From Gigaspora rosea (lineage: Eukaryota > Glomeromycota > Glomeromycetes > Diversisporales > Gigasporaceae): DNA of 64,000 bases. Shown piece after piece: positions 59,687 to 64,000 of the stretch. The position numbers and the translations under genes are program-made. The DNA lies in assembly GCA_003550325.1 (NCBI GenBank), contig QKWP01000069.1, forward strand, positions 345,471 through 409,470. Reading direction: 5' to 3'. Numbering within the stretch: position 1 is the stretch's first letter; each line of letters opens with the position of its first letter. The notes beneath the pieces were generated by a model, which saw only the letters and a program-made list of their open reading frames with translations, was not told the DNA's origin and ran no database searches.

Positions 59687-60736
59687 TTAGTCATGTACAG
59701 AACTGATTTCAATGTTAGTTTGAGGCTGCCGATTTAATTCTCCTTCGTCAATATTGCTTCTAGGCAGGTTACTTAATTCTCCTTCGTCAATATTGGTTCG
59801 AGGCTGATGATTTAATTTTCCATTATCTACTACTAAATTATCATTAATAATCTTCGAATTTGCTTTGAACAGTTCAGGAAACTTGTCTAAAAATTTCGTC
59901 ATAACAAATATCGTAAAAGCTGTACTAAACAACTCAGCGAATATGTTGCTCGGCAATTGATATATAAAACGTCCTAATTCTCTGTAAACCATAATTGTTA
60001 AAAGTTGTGCAATATCGATAGTGAATAAAATAGCTTGATGAAAAATAGCTCTACGAATTCTTTTATCCTTTCTTGATTTTAAAGGTTCTTTAAATAATGC
60101 CCAATAAAATATAAATTCAGCAATTATATAATAAATGCGAAAGATAGGTGCTACTGCATCACGTGCATAATAAACTTTAGAATAAGTGATCCAGCATAGA
60201 TAGTCACAATATGAGCCTCGACATTTAAAGCCATCTATGAAAAAAAATATTGTTGTTACAGACACTTCTATGACTCGTACTGCTATAAAGAAGTAGGAAG
60301 TCCATACGAAAAATGGTTTTAAAAATGATGGTAAATATTTAACGGCTCGTTTATATGCAAGATATAGCATGGATGGTTTGATTATGAAGTAAAATACACG
60401 AGTAACCGAGAGTATTTCATAATATAAATATACAGATAGGTCATCAGAACATTTTGAAAAGCTTACTTTTGCTGTATAATTACAATCAAGATTCAAATTT
60501 TTGGGATCAATTGAACAAATAGAACTTGCTCTTACTAAATAAAGCATGAGTATTTCATTAATTAGTATTGAAATATTTACGGGAAAAAGAAGCCAATATT
60601 TTGGTGCAATGGTCCTTTCAACTATCGCTCGTGAGAATGAGTCGGCAGTTAAGCCAAGACTCACAGCAAGGAACCATGTCGAGGTAATTATTTCAAGGTT
60701 AGAAAGATATGTTGTATCATCTTTTAAACCTTCCAT
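59687..60736 (-). CDS. Multi-pass membrane protein, receptor-like layout, with a C-terminal 13-residue repeat
   Basis: A single-exon gene of 349 residues from the ATG at 60736. Hydrophobic segments at about 14-32, 48-70, 105-127, 142-168, 198-215, 231-250 and 262-282 suggest seven membrane helices. The cysteine-bearing loop at 74-97 (three Cys, with an Asn glycosylation site at NYT) and another at 171-181 look extracellular. The tail from 290 is hydrophilic and ends in three 13-residue repeats (306-344), each GxLxxxPxxNIDE-like, from a 39-bp tandem repeat. The layout fits a seven-helix receptor or a fungal membrane sensor, but no family motif was recognised. It is unrelated to the membrane protein at 51596-52864 by eye. 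Confidence 0.72.
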   Translation of the reverse strand: MEGLKDDTTYLSNLEIITSTWFLAVSLGLTADSFSRAIVERTIAPKYWLLFPVNISILINEILMLYLVRASSICSIDPKNLNLDCNYTAKVSFSKCSDDLSVYLYYEILSVTRVFYFIIKPSMLYLAYKRAVKYLPSFLKPFFVWTSYFFIAVRVIEVSVTTIFFFIDGFKCRGSYCDYLCWITYSKVYYARDAVAPIFRIYYIIAEFIFYWALFKEPLKSRKDKRIRRAIFHQAILFTIDIAQLLTIMVYRELGRFIYQLPSNIFAELFSTAFTIFVMTKFLDKFPELFKANSKIINDNLVVDNGKLNHQPRTNIDEGELSNLPRSNIDEGELNRQPQTNIEISSVHD

Positions 60737-60779
60737 TTTGGTTATATTAGTTGAGATCTCTTAAGTAAAGATGTTTTTC

Positions 60780-61579
60780 CTTGTTAACGATAAATGTAAA
60801 AAGCCCTTATAAATTACTGTACATGTAACAGAACTGTATTTGCGTGAGGTTTGTTAATATATCCTATTAAAATTAATATTGTATCACAAGATTTAACTCC
60901 TAAAGCATGATTAATATACCTACTTTGATTGGTGGATAATAAAGTTTTCGTATGATACATTATTCCTTCAATATACCTATATTAGTAAATTTTATTATTT
61001 AAATTAATTTGGAAATCATAATTAGGGGGAGAGTTTCATAATTAATGAAAATGGAATATTCAGAAGCAATACGTAGCTTTTAAAATCTAATTTCCAAAAT
61101 AAGTGTAAATGAAAGAAATTTTTTATTCTCGTAATAGTTGTTATGTGTAGTTTGACAAATTTGTAATGCAATAATTATCAATTCAATATAAAATGTTTTT
61201 ACTCTAAAAAAACGTTATTCAAATTTCTTATTTTTTGATATACAGTAACCTTAATCTGCTTTTATTTATTGTATGCATGTTACATTTTTTTTATTTCTTC
61301 ATTTTTTTTGTTAGCCTACTTATATATATCCGACTTAACATTAGTGATATAAACAGCTCGGTTGCAGCTCACTACAAGGGAGCTGAACAGATTTTTAGTC
61401 AAGACATTCTTTAACCGAGCTGACAAGAGCCGCGACTATGACTTGTATTATTAGAATTCATTTCTCGTACGTGGAATAGATCTCTATTAAAATTACGTCA
61501 ATTTTAACAGAGTCAAAAGTCTGCCAGAATTATTATTCTGCCATCACTTATATGATTGCTATTATTTCGGTTGAAAATT
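60780..61579. other. No gene seen
   Basis: The first part is the upstream region of the gene at 60736. A short inverted motif, cagctcggttgcagctc...gagctgacaagagc, lies at about 61350-61430. Confidence 0.5.
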
Positions 61580-61865
61580 TAAATTGTTTATACAATTTAG
61601 AATACTTTTTCAAAAACAAAAACAGCACACAATAAAATATGAAGACTCGTCTAAGAAGTTTTATTAAAGTCGTAGGAATCTACAGTTGAAAAATAAAAAG
61701 TTAGCATAGTAGCGACTTCTAAGGAATGGATAAAATAAAGTCACTACTATGCAGATAAAAGATACTTTTTAAAATTAGAGTCCTATAACTCCAATCAAAC
61801 TCCCTATCTTATTTTGTTGTGTATTGTTCGAAAAGTATCTTAAACTGTATAAATAATGTAAATTT
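61580..61865. mobile_element. Fold-back element (~285 bp)
   Basis: The outer arms (tttatacaatttagaatacttttt and the complement of aaaagtatcttaaactgtataaa) and inner arms (gcatagtagcgactt and aagtcactactatgc) pair around 61720. Non-coding. Confidence 0.6.
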
Positions 61866-62256
61866 CAATTAAAATACGTAATAGCCAATCATACGAAAGT
61901 CTTACTATGTGCACAGTCAATTAATCTGGTATTTTACGAGACTCTAACCCGGCACATGTAACACAAGCTGAGCCATTAATTGGCTCAATAAGCCGATCCG
62001 CTTACGAGCCGTTTTGCATCAGTTTTAATTTTCACTGACTGAAAAATCAGTAACTTAGATTGATCTTTGATGCAATTATAATAAGTTCGCTTAAAAAAAA
62101 AAAAAAAAAGAAAACTTCGTGTTTATACAATAAAAAAAAAAAAGACATTAAAATCTTATATCTTTATATTGAAAAAATAAAGAACTTAACGCTTATTAAA
62201 ATTGCTTTAATATGATAACATTTATACTTTACTATGACAATAAAAAATATAGTTTA

Positions 62257-62474
62257 GGCCATGCAAAGTTAATTTTTCGTTTTGTATAACCCACCGACTC
62301 AATTTTTCCAAAAAAATTTTTTTAATTCCTATTGTGCCAAATTATTTAATTTTTTCTGCTGTGTCACCCGATGATGACCTTAATTTTCCGGAATTACCCG
62401 ATAGGTCCGATAAAAAAAATCAAAGTTTTCTGATTCCATGTTATGCAAACCGAAGAATTAACTTTGCTTGACTT
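62257..62474. mobile_element. M4-type MITE, long form, copy 2
   Basis: It matches 15110-15343 almost throughout: ggccatgcaaagttaattttt at the left end, gtgtcacccgatgatgacct, and ggaattacccgataggtccg. The right end is slightly decayed (aactttgcttgact). Confidence 0.65.
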
Positions 62475-62497
62475 AGATGTGTGAATGAATTAATTTA

Positions 62498-62614
62498 GAC
62501 CACGCAAAGTAAATTGTTTTTTTTAAAAAAAAAAAAAAAAAAAAAAATCCGACCCGCCGACCGGAATTTTGAAACACCAGGTTATGCAAAACGAAAAATT
62601 AACTTTGCGTGGCC
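62498..62614. mobile_element. M4-type MITE, short form, copy 2
   Basis: It matches 15357-15470, including ccgacccgccgaccggaatt and gaaacaccaggttatg. It lies 23 bp after the long form, just as the first pair does at 15.1-15.5 kb. Confidence 0.65.
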
Positions 62615-62639
62615 TTATCTTTAAATTCTTTATTATTTA

Positions 62640-63577
62640 AATAACTTTTCTATATTTTAAAGAAACAATTTATTAGTGTTTCGATCCATAATCCGCTAAT
62701 CCGAATGGATCCGATAATTCGGATTGAATGCAGATATCCGTGTCCTTTTAACCGGATGGATTACGGATTAAAGATAAGGATTATCCGGATCAAAATCCTA
62801 AACAGGGTATGGACTAGGAAAACCCCCTTGACACTTTTTGGTTGATTTTTTTAAGACTTTCAATTAAAATTATAGGTCCTTAATTATACACAATACGATT
62901 TTATAATACATTAGCTTAATAAATATTGAGTTTTTTTAGATTTGAAACAATCGAAGATATATCCTAAAAATAAATAACAACCAATCAAAAGTTTGATTAT
63001 CCTATAAATAAATCAAAATCTGGAATTGAAATTCCGTGTAGCACAAACTTTAATCGCATTTTTCTCAAAACACAAAACCCTTCTCGAAGGGGGGTTTTCC
63101 TAGACATTCCCCAAATATCTTTCATGCGATTGTCAATTTGACCTGCACAGAATTTTACAGGAGGGTCACCAAAATTCCGGGTCGTATGCATCGGATCTAG
63201 GTCAGCGTTTAGCCCTAACTATTGGCAGATTCTATAGCAAAATTATCAGCTGGGCATTTTTTACTTAATGAATGGTTATGATTTCATTAGTAAAATTTTT
63301 TATAATCTTGGGACAAAATTGATCAATTCCGATCCAGTCGACCATGATTCCGATGCACTCCGACATAACCCGACCCGGAATTTTGGTGACCCTCGTTGAC
63401 CAGCTAAACATATAACACTCCCTTTGGTAAATGTGAATTAATGTAACGATTTATTAATCGAAGTATACATTTATGTTAATTTATTAAATTCGAAATTGGC
63501 ATTTCATTTTGTTAGATATTTGAAATAAGCTATTCGAATTTGGCGTATTTAAAATAAAAGAGCTTCATATTAGCAAA
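62640..63577. other. No gene seen; short repeats
   Basis: 62690-62810 repeats ccggatggat/atccgaat motifs in both orientations. 63025-63115 matches the repeat near 10170. 63160-63180 and 63370-63390 are inverted (accaaaattccgggtcg / cgacccggaattttggt), so an element of about 230 bp may lie between. Confidence 0.45.
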
Positions 63578-63932
63578 CCACACCAGGGGTCTAGACACTT
63601 TTGCAGTAACGTGACGTGGCGCATGAGAATTAACCAATCGGAGAACGTAAATTTTGATCATCCCGGATCAGTCCGACATCAAAACAAAACACGTGTACAA
63701 GAAGAAAAAAAAAGAGAAAAGAGCGAAAATACTCGAAAACTAGTGTTTAAATCGGCCTTAAAAACCGCATAAAAATGTCCAGAACGCGATTTTACATATA
63801 TATAGGGACCTTCTAAGGCTATATACACGAACCCTAACCCTAACCTTAACAATAAAGCCAAAAAGTTAATCCGAAGACGCCACACCACGTGATGGTCACG
63901 TTACTGCAAAAGTGTCTAGACTCCTGGTGGGG
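63578..63932. mobile_element. TIR element, 355 bp
   Basis: Inverted ends of about 35 bp: caccagg(g/a)gtctagacactt, then ttgcagtaacgtgac at both sides. The interior contains ccctaaccctaaccttaac (63833-63849) and catcccggatcagtccgac, the latter shared with the sequence beside the assembly gap at 29850. Non-coding. Target duplication uncertain. Confidence 0.7.
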
Positions 63933-64000
63933 CCATATAAGCATTTGTAGCCAAATTCGTAAATGTACTGAGTAAGGTGGTGGCACTTTATTCTAACTAT

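Noticed and set aside
63679..63888. 69-residue minus-strand frame
   Set aside because: It falls inside the TIR element 63578-63932, and the hydrophobic reading comes from its AT-rich core.

Overview
The window looks like nuclear DNA of a filamentous fungus, most likely an arbuscular mycorrhizal fungus of the Rhizophagus type (Glomeromycota). This is inferred from four things: strong AT richness, short GT-AG introns, genes that combine tyrosine-kinase-like domains with Sel1 repeats, and long gene-poor stretches packed with inverted-repeat DNA elements and retroelement relics. No ribosomal RNA gene, intact tRNA, CRISPR array or bacterial operon is visible. A 738-base run of N (29081-29818) is an assembly gap.

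Layout. 1-11.5 kb: a decayed zinc-knuckle gag-like relic, several MITEs, one nearly complete Tc1-type transposon (3531-4797) and a possible solo LTR. 11.8-12.5 kb: a small secreted, Cys-rich, Ser-rich surface protein. 13-19.5 kb: more MITE families and an array of 14-bp palindromes on a 20-bp period (17981-18136). 19.5-20.4 kb: a possible PD-(D/E)XK-fold protein. 23.6-25.1 kb: a frame-broken Sel1-kinase gene. 25.7-41.5 kb: mostly repeats, including a decayed LINE-like RNase H region around the gap, a 0.9-kb palindrome, two 1.2-kb pogo-like fold-back elements and elements flanked by TTAA. 41.9-44.5 kb (minus): a six-exon gene encoding a helical bundle, a pseudokinase-like domain and Sel1 repeats, an arrangement reminiscent of MLKL. 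44.8-47 kb: a TIR element and a one-kilobase minisatellite. 48.5-51.3 kb (plus): a second well-preserved kinase gene, interrupted by three in-frame TAA codons. 51.6-52.9 kb and 59.7-60.7 kb (minus): two unrelated multi-pass membrane proteins. 53-59.3 kb: a deeply nested pile of elements, including a 3.6-kb compound element built of palindromes and 133-bp tandem repeats. 61-64 kb: further MITEs.

How the genes relate. Three kinase-type loci, two of them joined to Sel1 repeats, lie within about 28 kb and fit an expanded signalling family. All three carry frame problems in this sequence: frameshifts in two and in-frame stops in one. Either the family is decaying here or the assembly has residual errors. 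Many elements were delimited by target-site duplications read directly from the sequence (8 bp, 7 bp, TTAA or TA). In one case the empty target site is visible in a sister copy.
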